In this document: positions 1 to 11,600 of the stretch, piece by piece | Layout: the number at the start of each line of letters is the position of its first letter | How positions within the stretch are numbered: position 1 is the stretch's first letter | DNA from: Conidiobolus incongruus B7586 | Taxonomy: Eukaryota; Entomophthoromycota; Entomophthoromycetes; Entomophthorales; Conidiobolaceae | NCBI GenBank assembly: GCA_000697335.1 | Contig: JNEM01015941.1 | Location: 1 to 48,642, forward strand | Direction of reading: 5' to 3' | Length of the DNA: 48,642 bases | Made by a program: the position numbers and the translations under genes | The notes under the pieces: model-generated | The model's input: the letters and a program-made list of their open reading frames with translations, nothing else | Database searches by the model: none | Told to the model about the DNA's origin: nothing

Positions 1-1021
1 TTTAAAATAATAATATAATATTTTCCTGAGAATATATATATATGAATTAAATTTAATTTATTAATAATAATTAATATTCAATCTTTAGATATTAGATATA
101 ATTCAGTAATTGAATATATATTGTTTAATTATTTCAAATACTAATATAATAAACTAAATAATCATTTTATATTATATAATTTAATTATATTTTATCTATA
201 ATATAGTCAATAAAAATAGGTAAAAAAATGAAGTTACTAATGGTTTTTATGAACAAAAATCTGGATATTATTTATTTGATAAGTGTCTGATTTAATAAAA
301 AATGAATTAAATTATCTTTATCAATATCATTTTGTTTATATTTTTATAGTTTAAAAAATAATTTACCAAATTATATATTAATATTAACATTCTTATTAAA
401 ATATTTAATAACTTTATTTAATCAAAATTTCTATAACTCAATTTTTTTTTCTTTGAAATAATTAATATTTTTATAATAGATTAAATTTATCGTAAATCAT
501 TATTATTAACAATATATTGATGCTCATTAATCTAATCTAATTAAGTTAGAATTTCAATTATATTAATTATATAGAGAATGAATCAATAATAATAATAATA
601 ATAATAATATGAAATAAAAATTGATTATATACTATTATATATATTTATTTTAATTTTTTTTAAATACTTAATTCTACTTATTCATATTCTTATGAATTTA
701 ATTTAGAATCATTCATCAAATTTTATTAAAATAAATATTTTAATTATTATAAACAATCTGTTGTCACATTTAAATGATAAATTATTAATTTAATCAATTG
801 AAGAAAATTTCTGTTTAGATTTATTATTATACATCATATTAACAATCAATTAATAAATGCTGACAATTATATTATCAAATTTATTTATTTTAAAATGAGA
901 TGTAAAAATTATGAAAGCTATTAATAAATGTATTGAATTTATTATTAATAATAATATCAAATAATAATTAATATTTTTTTAATTTATATAAATAATTATT
1001 CTATGAATTATAATATTCAAA
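1..1021. other. AT-rich intergenic stretch, 3' flank of first lactone oxidase
   Basis: Very AT-rich DNA with no frame of coding quality on either strand. The only ordered element is a short AAT trinucleotide run at about 585-609. It presumably holds the 3' untranslated region and terminator of the minus-strand oxidase gene that ends at 1022; I see no distinct signal beyond generic A/T runs. Confidence 0.6.
585..609. repeat. (AAT)n microsatellite
   Basis: About eight tandem AAT units in intergenic DNA. Similar runs occur at 6449-6469 and inside an intron of the C2-domain gene at 45914-45937. Confidence 0.85.
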
Positions 1022-2620
1022 TTAATAACACACGTTAAAACCAATTAAACTACCGCACTTGAGCTTATTAGAGCAGTCATTATCTTTTTTACAGATACAA
1101 TAATCCTGAAGAGCACAATGGGAAACTTCCATAGGTACTTCATAAGAGTCATCCCCTAAGCCTAAGATTCTATTTCCAAACTTATTACTAAACAATCCAT
1201 TAGGATCATACTTTTCAATTGCTGACTTGAATGCAGGTAAATTATATCTAGCAGAGAGAGTTTCATGACTGAAGAAAATTAGTCCGTTTTTACCCCAGTG
1301 AGGACGACCTCCGTGCTTGTAGACAAGGAGTTGAACAAGTGATTGCATGACAGAAAGACCATAAGGAGCCTGCTCGAAACGATTTAATCTCATAGGGAAA
1401 GTCCAATCAATATGGAAATGTTCTTCTCCGTGGGCAAGTGACATAATACCTTTAGCGGGGCGACTGAGTCTGAAGAATAATCCAATTAGAGGGAAATGAG
1501 TGGGATATTTAGTAAATAAATCGTTCATATCAGCAATGACAGTGGATAATTTACTAAGAGGTAAAGAAACAGAATATTCATCTGGTTGAACAGCTAAATT
1601 TTCTCCAAGAGGAGCATCCCAAGGGCAAGGATCGCATTTGTTGGCCATAAGACGATAGCCATATCCAACAGCGGGGTTTACATATTTACCATTATCAGTA
1701 AAGAGCTTTCTCTTAAATAATTTGCTTTGATATAATGAAGTTTCACCAGAATCTTGAATTTTTTTAATAATTGAAGTATTATTAGCATAAGCAAGGAATT
1801 CGAATAATAATTTAGATCCGACAGAAGCATATGGTGAAAGTCCTGAAATTAAATTGGTTTGAGCGTTTCCTAATATTTCGGTACTAATATGCTTTCCTTC
1901 AGAAATAACTAATCCCTTGTCAGTAGGGAACCACCAGAATTGAAACCAGTCATTGTCACGAGCCATACTGATTAACTCATCAGTTCTTCTAACTAATAAA
2001 TCATCTGTAACTCGATAATTGTGTATTTGAATCTTGAATGAAGGAACTACTTTAACAGTAGCGTCTAATACGATACCTAACAATCCAAAATTAACTCTAA
2101 AGGCATCGAAATCAGGATCTCCTTCCTGAATCTTTCTCAAATTTCCTTGACCGTCGATGAAAGTTAAACCAACAATGTATTCGGAAAGGGTATTAGAATG
2201 GGTCAAAGAGGATCCATGAGCACCCAAAGCAATTGCTCCACCAATAGTGATACCACCATAAGCAGGAATATGTTTGATAGTAACACCAGCTTCGTGTAAA
2301 GCATTCATAGCATCCATGAGCTCAATACCACTTCCAATGGTAGCAGTCATATCAACTTTATTAACAGTGATATTCTTGAAGTTGCTGAGATGAATGGGAA
2401 GACCATCTGTACAGATAACATCAGTAATAGAATGGCGAGATCCAACTACTTTGACCTTGGTATTGGTCTTGATAGCGTTATTAACAATAGATTGGAGTTC
2501 CTCTAAGGATCTGGGAGTAACCATATCATTCTTAGAATTACATACTATCTTAGTTTGATAACTTTTATAAGTATAACCTGAAATAGCCTGAATGGCAGCT
2601 AATAAATAAAATAACTTCAT
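1022..2620 (-). CDS. Secreted FAD-dependent aldonolactone oxidase, paralog 1
   Basis: An intronless 532-residue flavoprotein of the D-arabinono-1,4-lactone / L-gulonolactone oxidase family, which oxidises sugar lactones with O2 to ascorbate-type products and H2O2. Residues 1-15 look like a signal peptide (Lys-Leu then a hydrophobic core ending AISG). An FAD-binding PCMH domain follows; GSRHS at 60-64 supplies the histidine (H63) that family members use for covalent FAD. The glycine-rich stretch GGITIGGAIALGAHGSS lies near residue 125. The C-terminal ALO domain carries the diagnostic HWGK at 441-444. A six-cysteine tail (about 501-531, CALQDYCIC...NVCY) is extra relative to yeast Alo1 and suggests an oxidising, extracellular environment. 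The substrate cannot be read from sequence. Its closest relative is the paralog at 7014-8612, about three-quarters identical, of exactly the same length and on the same strand. Confidence 0.93.
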   Translation of the reverse strand: MKLFYLLAAIQAISGYTYKSYQTKIVCNSKNDMVTPRSLEELQSIVNNAIKTNTKVKVVGSRHSITDVICTDGLPIHLSNFKNITVNKVDMTATIGSGIELMDAMNALHEAGVTIKHIPAYGGITIGGAIALGAHGSSLTHSNTLSEYIVGLTFIDGQGNLRKIQEGDPDFDAFRVNFGLLGIVLDATVKVVPSFKIQIHNYRVTDDLLVRRTDELISMARDNDWFQFWWFPTDKGLVISEGKHISTEILGNAQTNLISGLSPYASVGSKLLFEFLAYANNTSIIKKIQDSGETSLYQSKLFKRKLFTDNGKYVNPAVGYGYRLMANKCDPCPWDAPLGENLAVQPDEYSVSLPLSKLSTVIADMNDLFTKYPTHFPLIGLFFRLSRPAKGIMSLAHGEEHFHIDWTFPMRLNRFEQAPYGLSVMQSLVQLLVYKHGGRPHWGKNGLIFFSHETLSARYNLPAFKSAIEKYDPNGLFSNKFGNRILGLGDDSYEVPMEVSHCALQDYCICKKDNDCSNKLKCGSLIGFNVCY

Positions 2621-2636
2621 TATTAAGGGATTATTT

Positions 2637-2648
2637 GTCCAAATGGAC
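2637..2648 (-). promoter_or_regulatory. Leader palindrome GTCC-N4-GGAC, paralog 1
   Basis: A perfect 4+4 inverted repeat around a 4-nt spacer, 17 nt upstream of the ATG in the presumed 5' leader. The same element, with identical arms and a different spacer, lies 15 nt upstream of the second oxidase ATG. It could be a short RNA hairpin or a dimeric protein-binding site. Confidence 0.45.
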
Positions 2649-2680
2649 TTATTATATTTATTTTATTGTACATCTTATAA

Positions 2681-2691
2681 GTATTTATATA
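2681..2691 (-). promoter_or_regulatory. TATA-like box, paralog 1
   Basis: TATATAAATAC on the minus strand, about 61-71 nt upstream of the ATG. The second oxidase and the small RVxF gene have TATA-like boxes at nearly the same distance, which supports this as a core promoter despite the AT-rich background. Confidence 0.4.
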
Positions 2692-5600
2692 ATAAAATAA
2701 TTGAATAAATTTTACTCATACTATAGAAATTAATAATTGTTTTTTTGGTAAATATATTTAATTAACATCTTATTTAAATAATAATAAGGGAATTGTCAAA
2801 AATAAAAAAAATTATGAATTAATATAATTTTTATTAAAAAAGATAAATAATAAAATAATTTAAAAATAATAATTAAACTATGTACTATATATTTAAATTA
2901 TAAAAATACTATATATCAAATTGTATTTTATATTATAAAATATATAGATAATAGAAGAATCAATACTCAAGCTCTGGTTCGGGAAATCATATTTTCCAAT
3001 TATTTAAATAATTGAATTATAAAAAATTAATTAAAATTTTTGTGTATATAAATTCAAATAATTATAAATTTCTACATCCAAATATTAAAAATTAAATCAT
3101 AAGAAAAAAAAATTTTTTTTATTATTTTATCCAATAAAAAAAAATTTAAAAAAGATTTAAATAACTTGTTTTTGAAGTACTTTTTAGGTCATTTATTTTT
3201 AAATTTTTTAAATCCCATTAATTATTTTATTCAATTTTAATTTTTAATAAAAGATTTATTATATAATTTATTTATACTATAACTATTACTAACTTTAAAA
3301 ATAAACTTGATATTGATAAATTTTGAGATATATGATTAATATAAGTACCATTGATAACATTTTCTTACGTAGTTTTAAATAATAAATTACAATTATTAGA
3401 AGGTGTGTCAAGTTTGTAATAAATTCAAATTTTTGTCAGTGGAGATGTAATACAGTATCCCTATTACAATTTGTAAATAATTAACAGTGGATCATGTCTA
3501 AATAGACCTTTTCATTTTTATTGCCAATAGATAAATTCATAGTATATTAATAAGTGATTAGTCAGTAAGATGTAAACTATCAATTTTGTTCAGAGTGAAT
3601 GAATATTTTCAAATTTGAAAAATATTCATAAATTTTCAGTATATTTTCCAAATTGTATCTTTATTATTATTATATATTTACCATATTTAAATTATTAGAT
3701 TTTTATTAAATTTTAATGAGAATATAATTTCACATTATATAGGTATTTAATATTGTAAAATTTATATTTTTTTACGTTACATGTGGTGCATTTAAATTTA
3801 TTAAAATTTAATAAATAATGAAATTATACAATTATTTAATTTCTCTAATATTAGTGAGTTATCTATAATTGCAAAAGCAAATACACTCTTAATATCTATT
3901 TATACTAAAATAGTGAAAAAAAACTTTTTGATTTGATTTTATTTGATAATTAAATAATTGTGAATCTAGAAATAATTTTGAGTCACTTTTGCTTTTTAAT
4001 AGTTATTAAAATATTTTTAATTTACACATGACAATTGAATATATTATAATCCCTCTCATTACTTATAGTCATCCTACCAATAGTAAATATATTAAACTGA
4101 ATATATTACAAAGACTAAAATAATATATGAAAATAAGTAAAAGAAATTGAGATATATATTACATCGTTTTGTCTGAAATCTCTCTAATAATAAATAAGGG
4201 ATTATAGTACTCAATATAAGTATAATTGATCAGTTATCATAAAATTATATTTCAAAAATTACTGAACTAAATTGATAGATATAAAGATTTACTTTGATTA
4301 TTTTGTATTAATATAATCAGATCAATGAAATCAATAAATAATCAACTATTACTTTAGAAGGAACTTTTCTCAGATTTAACAACTTATATTAATATTTAAT
4401 TTTTCAAATCAATTAATTTATATATGTGGATTTATTTGATGATAATTTAATTAATATAATAAAAATAACAGTTATTTAATTTGATTTTAATTAAAATATA
4501 ATAATTGATAATTTATATTATATAAAATTTTAATTTTTTTAATATTAATTATTATTCCTTTTTTCATATATTATTTTATTAAATATTGAATAATTTTGCA
4601 TCTATATTCATTAATTATTATAATAATTATGAACTCTATATATGTTCACTTATTTTACACTATGAATATTTAAATATTCAATATAGAATACGCTGCTTTT
4701 ACTAATAAAATAATAGATTAACTTAAATAAATGTTTCAAATTTTATTTCATTTATTCTTATATATAATTCAATTCCATTAAATTTTATATTAATTATATA
4801 TTTTTAAATATTGCATTCAAATATTATACAATCAAAAGTATATAATGAGAATTAATGTATAATCTGATTAATACTTTTGTCCATATTAGAGTATATTTAC
4901 ATATTATTATTAATTAGCCAAATAACAATATATTCATTATTCCTTACCAAAATTAATATAGTATGAATTTATTTTCACAGTTTAATTATTAATATTGGAT
5001 TACATTATTATTCGACATTTTTTAAAAGTTTTTATTAATTGAAACCAAAGAAATATTTTTAAAAATCAATTGATAACTTAAGCTAATCATTGAAATTCTT
5101 AGTTTATATATATCATATTAATTAAAAATTCATTATGAAAGTATTAATTAATATTGGTTTATTTCATTATTCCTTGTTATATTTATTAATTCATTAATTA
5201 TATAGTTTTTATTTCCAACTTATAATTTTTTATTAAAATTCATTATATGTCAAAAAATATTATAAATTGATATAATATTAAACAAATACCTATTATTATA
5301 ATCATATTAAATATTCAGATTAATTATAACGTATTATGTGGTAATATGCTAAGTTTTATCTAAATTATATTCAAAACAATATACTTCAAATAAAAGGTTA
5401 TATATAGTTACTTAGATTGATTGTAAAGTAATAAACCCTTTTAATCAGAGAATATCACCAAATACTAATATCTAATATTAATTTACCCATTTTACTAGTT
5501 TTAATATAATAATACAGGTTTAAATTTAAGATGTATCATCATCAATATTACTATTATTGATAAATTTATTATTCGAAACTTGTGACAAAGTCTGAATATT

Positions 5601-6170
5601 TGTTTATATAAGTAAACGAAGTATAAACTATGGAGGAAAATAGATTTAACAAACTGTATGCAAAAAATGCAATGACAAAATATAGATTTTTGATTTTGCT
5701 AATTAATTTAGTCTGAATTGAATATAAATATTTTCATACTTATCTGTGTTAAGTTTTATTATAATAATCAACTATTTTTAAAATACTATATCAAACAATA
5801 TATTAAGCATTCAAAATTATATATATATATTCAAGATCATTTTATCACAGGGAATTATAATAAACATTAATATTAAGCAATTTCATTTAATAATACTGTA
5901 CAATAGTTGTTTGAAATTTCAAATAAAAAATTATTTTGAGATCTTAATAATGATTGAAAATCAAATATAAAAGTTTAATATTATCAATTGAAAATTAATT
6001 AATTAATATTTTGTAAATTTTTGGCCTTAAGTATTTTCTAATTTTAATATATTGATAAATATTAATATTTTATAGTAAAATATGAAATATTTTTCAATAC
6101 TTTCTACAATTCAAATTAAAGCTTTTTTATAGATCAAATTTGTTATAAATTTTTCATTTTTCATTTTTCA
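2692..6170. other. AT-rich spacer between the oxidase paralogs, left part
   Basis: About 3.5 kb of very AT-rich DNA with no open frame of coding quality on either strand, no tRNA-like fold and no obvious tandem array. The first part must contain the upstream control region of paralog 1. Confidence 0.55.
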
Positions 6171-6175
6171 AATAT

Positions 6176-6376
6176 TGTGCTGAATTATTACTAGATTTAT
6201 TGGACTACTTGAGCCGAGTCAGGACGCAGAGGAAGCTAAACCAGGAAAGGCTTATTAACAGACTAACTACACCAAAGTCCTCTAACCATAGAGGATTATA
6301 TTGTCTAATTATTTATAGGAGAATGAGTGGTGTTGTGATTTATGGGAATTCTGAGTATCATAATCAATCTGTGACA
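6176..6376. mobile_element. Solo-LTR-like relic, 201 bp
   Basis: A compact island clearly richer in GC than its surroundings. It begins TGTGCTG and ends TGTGACA, so it has TG...CA ends with a short TGT/ACA inverted repeat. It is flanked by a 5-bp direct repeat AATAT at 6171-6175 and 6377-6381. These are the expected marks of a solitary long terminal repeat left by a copia- or gypsy-type retrotransposon. There is no internal coding region; this is a fossil with no capacity to move. Orientation and family are uncertain. The flanking repeat is AT-only and could partly be chance. Confidence 0.5.
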
Positions 6377-6381
6377 AATAT

Positions 6382-7013
6382 ATAATAAAATAATAATTCA
6401 TTTATTAGTGTCTTTAAAAGAAAAATCTATTATACTAATAAAACTTTATAATAATAATAATAATAATAAGAAATAAATAAAATACTATCAGAACTATTAT
6501 TTTATAATTTGATTTTTTGTTATTCAAACTAATACAGTCATTTTAAACTTAATCACTTTACCAATGGTATAAAAATTATTAAATTAGTATTTCTCAATAT
6601 ATTAAATTTTAAATAGGGAAATAAAGATCAAAAAGAAAAATTAAAATAATTAAACATTAAAATATAAATTCAAAAGGTATAATGGCAATAGTAGATATTG
6701 ACACAAGTAATATATTTATTAAAATATTTTTCTATTAATATATATTTACTAATTAATATTTTAAAATTATAAATCAAATTAATATTAATTAATATTTATA
6801 ATTTCAGTGTCAATTAAAAAATAAATAAATATATAATAGAATATTCATTCATTTGATGTTTATCTTTATTATAATTTTAATTTAAAAAATTATAAAAATA
6901 TCATAAAAATGATATTAAAAATAATTTATTTTTATAAGGGGATTTCATTGAATTTAAACTTGTTAATCTTATTAAATGTTAAATTTTAAATAATTTAATT
7001 TTTTTTAAATAAA
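6382..7013. other. AT-rich 3' flank of second oxidase
   Basis: No coding or RNA feature seen. It includes an AAT microsatellite at about 6449-6469 and the presumed 3' untranslated region of the minus-strand oxidase ending at 7014. Confidence 0.55.
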
Positions 7014-8612
7014 TTAATAGCATACATTATAACCAATTAAACTACCACATTTAAGCTTGTCAGAGCAGTCATTATCTTTTTTACAGATACAGTAATCCTG
7101 AAGAGCACAATGAACTACTTTCTTAGGTACTTCATAAGCATCTTCACCAAGTCCTATAATTCTGTTGCCGAATTTGTTGCTGAATAAGCCATTGGGATCG
7201 TATTTTTCAACAGCAGCTTTGAATTTAATAATATCGTATCTGGCTGAGAGTGTTTTATGATCAAAGAAAGCCAATCCATTCTTACCCCAGTGGGGGCGAC
7301 CACCGTGCTTGTAAACTAAGAGTTGGACGAGTGATTGCATAACTGAAAGACCATATGGAGGTTGTTTGAATTGATTAATTCTCATAGGAAATGTCCAATC
7401 GATGTGAAAAGTTTCTTCTCCATGGGCAAGAGCCATAATACCTCTGGCAGGACGACTTAAACGGAAAAATAAACCAATTAGAGGGAAAGCAATAGGATAT
7501 TTGTTGAATAAATCTTCCATATCAGCAATTACAGCTGGTAATTTGCTTAATGGTAAACCAACTGAGTACTCATCTGGTAATAAAGCTAAATTATCACCAA
7601 ATGTGGGTTCCCAAGGGCAGTCATTGCATTTATTAGCCATTAAACGATATGAATAACCGACAGCTGGGTTAACAAAAAAGCCGCCATCAGTAAAAACAGG
7701 TTGCTTAAGTAAGTTGAACTGGTATAATGATTTTTCTGTAGCTTTTTGGATTTCGTTAACAATAAAAGTATCATTAACAGCTTTGAGAAAGTCAAAAAGC
7801 AGCTTGGATCCGGTGGATGCAAAAGGCGAAATACTTGGGATCATATTTGTTTTAGCGTTTCCTTTAACATTGGTACTGATGTGTTTTCCTTCTGAAATAA
7901 CTAACGCATTATTAGTTGGAAACCACCAGAATTGGAACCAATCGTTATTACGAGCCATATTGATTAATTCACCAGTTCTTTTAACTAATAAATCATCGGA
8001 AACTCTGTAGTTATGAACCTTCATTTTGAAAGAGGGGACAACTTTGATAGTGGCATCAACTACAATACCTAACAATCCAAAATTCACTCTGAAAGCATCG
8101 AAATCTGGATCTCCTTCTTGGATAGTTCTCAAATTACCTTGTCCATCAATGAATCTTAATGAAACCAAGTATTCTGGGAGATTATTAGGATGAACCAGGG
8201 AAGATCCATGAGCGCCTAAACCAATAGCTCCACCAACAGTAATACCACCATAAGCAGGAATATGTTTGATAGTGACACCAGCTTGATGTAAGGCATTCAT
8301 AGCATCCGTTAATTCAATACCAGTTCCAATGGTAGCAGTCATATCGACCTTATTAACAGTTACGTTTTTGAATTTTCCTAAGTGAATTGGAATACCATCA
8401 GTACAGATGACGTCGGTAATAGAATGGCGAGATCCAATAACCTTGACTCTAGTATTGGATTTAATGGCATCGTTAACAATAGATTGGAGCTCTTGCAAGG
8501 ATTTGGGAGTAACAATAACGCTCTTGGAGTTACACTCAATCTTAGTTTGATAACTCTTGTAAGTATAACCTGAGATAGCCTGAATGAAAATTAATAAATT
8601 TAGCAATTTCAT
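7014..8612 (-). CDS. Secreted FAD-dependent aldonolactone oxidase, paralog 2
   Basis: An intronless 532-residue paralog of the gene at 1022-2620 with the same order: signal peptide (MKLLNLLIFIQAISG), FAD-binding domain with GSRHS (H63), ALO domain with the PHWGK motif, and a six-cysteine C-terminal tail. An in-frame ATG exists 25 codons upstream at 8687. I chose the start at 8612 because it gives exactly the length and signal peptide of paralog 1. In addition, a TATA-like box (8675-8684) lies inside the longer version, so the upstream ATG is probably not transcribed. The tandem same-strand arrangement indicates local duplication. Divergence is spread along the whole protein and both copies keep the catalytic motifs, so both look functional. 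Substrate is unknown. Confidence 0.92.
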   Translation of the reverse strand: MKLLNLLIFIQAISGYTYKSYQTKIECNSKSVIVTPKSLQELQSIVNDAIKSNTRVKVIGSRHSITDVICTDGIPIHLGKFKNVTVNKVDMTATIGTGIELTDAMNALHQAGVTIKHIPAYGGITVGGAIGLGAHGSSLVHPNNLPEYLVSLRFIDGQGNLRTIQEGDPDFDAFRVNFGLLGIVVDATIKVVPSFKMKVHNYRVSDDLLVKRTGELINMARNNDWFQFWWFPTNNALVISEGKHISTNVKGNAKTNMIPSISPFASTGSKLLFDFLKAVNDTFIVNEIQKATEKSLYQFNLLKQPVFTDGGFFVNPAVGYSYRLMANKCNDCPWEPTFGDNLALLPDEYSVGLPLSKLPAVIADMEDLFNKYPIAFPLIGLFFRLSRPARGIMALAHGEETFHIDWTFPMRINQFKQPPYGLSVMQSLVQLLVYKHGGRPHWGKNGLAFFDHKTLSARYDIIKFKAAVEKYDPNGLFSNKFGNRIIGLGEDAYEVPKKVVHCALQDYCICKKDNDCSDKLKCGSLIGYNVCY

Positions 8613-8626
8613 GATTAATAAATTAT

Positions 8627-8638
8627 GTCCTAAAGGAC
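8627..8638 (-). promoter_or_regulatory. Leader palindrome GTCC-N4-GGAC, paralog 2
   Basis: The same inverted repeat as at 2637-2648, 15 nt upstream of the chosen ATG. The arms match paralog 1 exactly (AAGTCC...GGACA on the coding strand) while the spacer differs (TTTA against ATTT). That is the pattern expected if pairing or a symmetric binding site is under selection. Confidence 0.45.
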
Positions 8639-8674
8639 TTGATAACGTAATTGACAATATGAAAGAAGATAATT

Positions 8675-8684
8675 CCTTTTTATA
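8675..8684 (-). promoter_or_regulatory. TATA-like box, paralog 2
   Basis: TATAAAAAGG on the minus strand, 63-72 nt upstream of the ATG at 8612. It is a good match to a canonical TATA box and decides the start choice for this gene. Confidence 0.5.
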
Positions 8685-8687
8685 CAT

Positions 8688-11600
8688 TATATTATTATAT
8701 CAAATAATTTGTATTTTATAATAAAAATTTGATAAACAGGAAAAAAAGCTAGTGGATAATTAAATTTTTAACATCTTATCTCCTGTTCAATACAAATCCA
8801 AAGAATAAGCCATCGTATATTAATCAATATGGATAAAAAGGATATTCATTATTTTCAACTCAATCTATCCAGTCAATCTGTTTTACTTGATTATATTTTT
8901 GGGAATAATTAGGAAATATTAAAGAACATGTAGTTAATTATATAGAAAAAAATTTATAATATAACCACTATCACAAATAAAGATAGAATTTCAAATATTT
9001 GGTTCTATGGTATAATATTATATATCGTAAGTGGAATGATATCATGATTAGTGTAATAGATATATGTTTTAAGGACTCAAATGAATTAAAAAAAATAATT
9101 TAATTGAAAATAGTAAATTCATTTTATTTGATCATTTTTTATACAGTGTAGAGATTTTGCTGAGAATTTTGAAATTATCATTTACTATGATGTGTATATA
9201 TTACAAATTATTTTCCCTTTTCAATTATTATCAAATTCTTTTTTATCAATTTTATACATTTGAAGTCATATTGTAATATGGTTAAAATATCTGAAAATTC
9301 CTTGAAATAGATATATTGAGAGCTGTATATAGAATTTCTTTTGACAACAATTCAACAACATATATATTTGAAATAAAAAGTTAATAATATTAATATAATT
9401 ATTCTTTCAAGGTCTATTATGTTATTATTAATTTGAAAATGTAAATAAACTCTTATAATAATAATCACTTTTAAAAACTCAAACGAATTGTATAATTATA
9501 GTTGAAGTATTGATTAAATTATTAAAAAGCAAAGAATTAAATATTCAGTATTCTTCATCCAAATAATAATGATAGCTTTTATTTATAATTTTATTTAATA
9601 TATTATTGATACTATAATATATTTGTTTGATATCCATATAGCTCAAAAGGTTATTTAAAAATATACAATTCTAATAATTTTAATTAAGGATAACTATCAA
9701 CTTAAGAAAATTGTGTTATTATTAATATAATTATTAAAGCAATATATATATTAAATATATACCATTGAAAGTTATTTGTATATTTATTTTACCAAATTTT
9801 GAAAAAAATCGATTTATAAAATCTATACTAATTTGTGGAAAAAAGTTTTTAATTTATAATCTTAAATGATTCCATATGGAAATCATTATAATATATTGGA
9901 AAATGAAATATATTAAATAAGCTATATTGGTGTTGTAAATTAGAAATTGCATAATGATGCTTATGATTAATTAATCAGCAAATAATCAAGTAATGTACCT
10001 TTTGATCCATAAGATCCATTTAGCAATCAACCCCAATCAATCAAATTCAAATGATTAAAAATTAATATTAGGATATACTAAAAAATCCTAATCTATTAAT
10101 TTATATATTGAATATATTAACAAACCATTAATATTAATTAGGACAAAATATTAAAATAGTATTTTAATTTAATTGGAATTTCAAAACATTCAATTAGAAT
10201 ATAATTGAAATTTGATTTAATTGAAATACTAATTATCATCCATTCAGATTTTGAAAGATCATAATCTAATGGTAGTTGACTATTCTTATCATTATGACTT
10301 TATGCAGATCCATCTAAATGTTCATATTCTTGATTCTAACCCATGGATCTATATACAGGAATATCCATTTTATTATGTTGCTTGAATCAATGCAAATCAG
10401 TAATGTATAAACTCAAGTCATTACCAACTATCTAGCCAACAATTTCCTATAGATGACCAGGAATAGCAAAATATTTAAAACAGGATTAATTTATATTCAG
10501 ATACATATGTTCTTAATTAGATTCATATTCATACTATTAATGTAATAATGAGAATATTATCATTTTATCATAACTCAGACCAAACAGATAAATCAATATT
10601 TTATCCAAACACGATTCATTATTATCATACAATACTTGAAATTGACAGAAGCAAAGATATATACTTATGATGGACAAATCAAATATTATACCCACATCGT
10701 ATCATCTATTGAAAATAACTTAAATTATATGATTAATTTAACCTTTAGCAATCCATATATTACATATCCAAGTATTATAATAAGATGATATTTCGGTGAA
10801 TATTTCGCTAAACTTTAAATAAAGTGATAAAAGTTGATATAAGCGTAATAAATCAGAATGAAAACATATTATAGCATGAATATAAAAATAGGTAAATGAA
10901 ATACCAGCCTATACATTCAATTACTCTTTTTCATTTGATAATAAGGTATAATAGTTTTTACAGCCAATCTACAAACAGTTGAGATTTTTTTATCTAACAA
11001 TAGAAATAAATATTTAAAAATAATTATTTTTAAAGTTTTACAATTATTAATTATATGATCCACTAATATAGAGCATTTAATTATAATTTTTATTTTTGAG
11101 TAAAATTTCCAAGTTTTCTAACTCGTCAAATAATAATAATTCTTTGTATTATTTAGTTTGCTAGTTATTTTATATTATATATATTAGATTCCATTGAATA
11201 TTAATTATAGTTATTATAGATAAATAATAGTATATTTATATTCTGTTTCATTAATTGGTATAGTATTTGAGTAACTCTATCCAATAAGAGACTTATCATA
11301 CGTGTGTATATATAAATACAACTGATTTAATCAAACATCTCTAAATTAATATTATTCTTATTAAACATTCCTTATCAACTCTAAATTTAAAAATTTTTAC
11401 ATTAGAATTTATTTATAATTTAATTATTACAAATTTATTAATTTAAAAATATAATAATATATATTGGAATTAATCTTAAACTGTTTGAAAAAAAAGAGAA
11501 TAATACAATCATTTCTTAATTATCTAAATTGATGAATATTGTTTAAGTGGCATTATATAGATTTAACAACATAGTTTATCCAGATTAACTATTTATGCTA

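Noticed and set aside
6200-6385. 61-codon open frame on the plus strand
   Set aside because: It lies almost wholly inside the LTR-like block and needs a non-ATG start; no protein motif is seen.
8613-8687. 25-codon N-terminal extension of oxidase paralog 2
   Set aside because: It runs through the TATA-like box, is absent from the equal-length paralog, and would bury the signal peptide.
10240-10720. Possible gene in a less AT-rich patch
   Set aside because: Stops in every frame on both strands and no protein motif.
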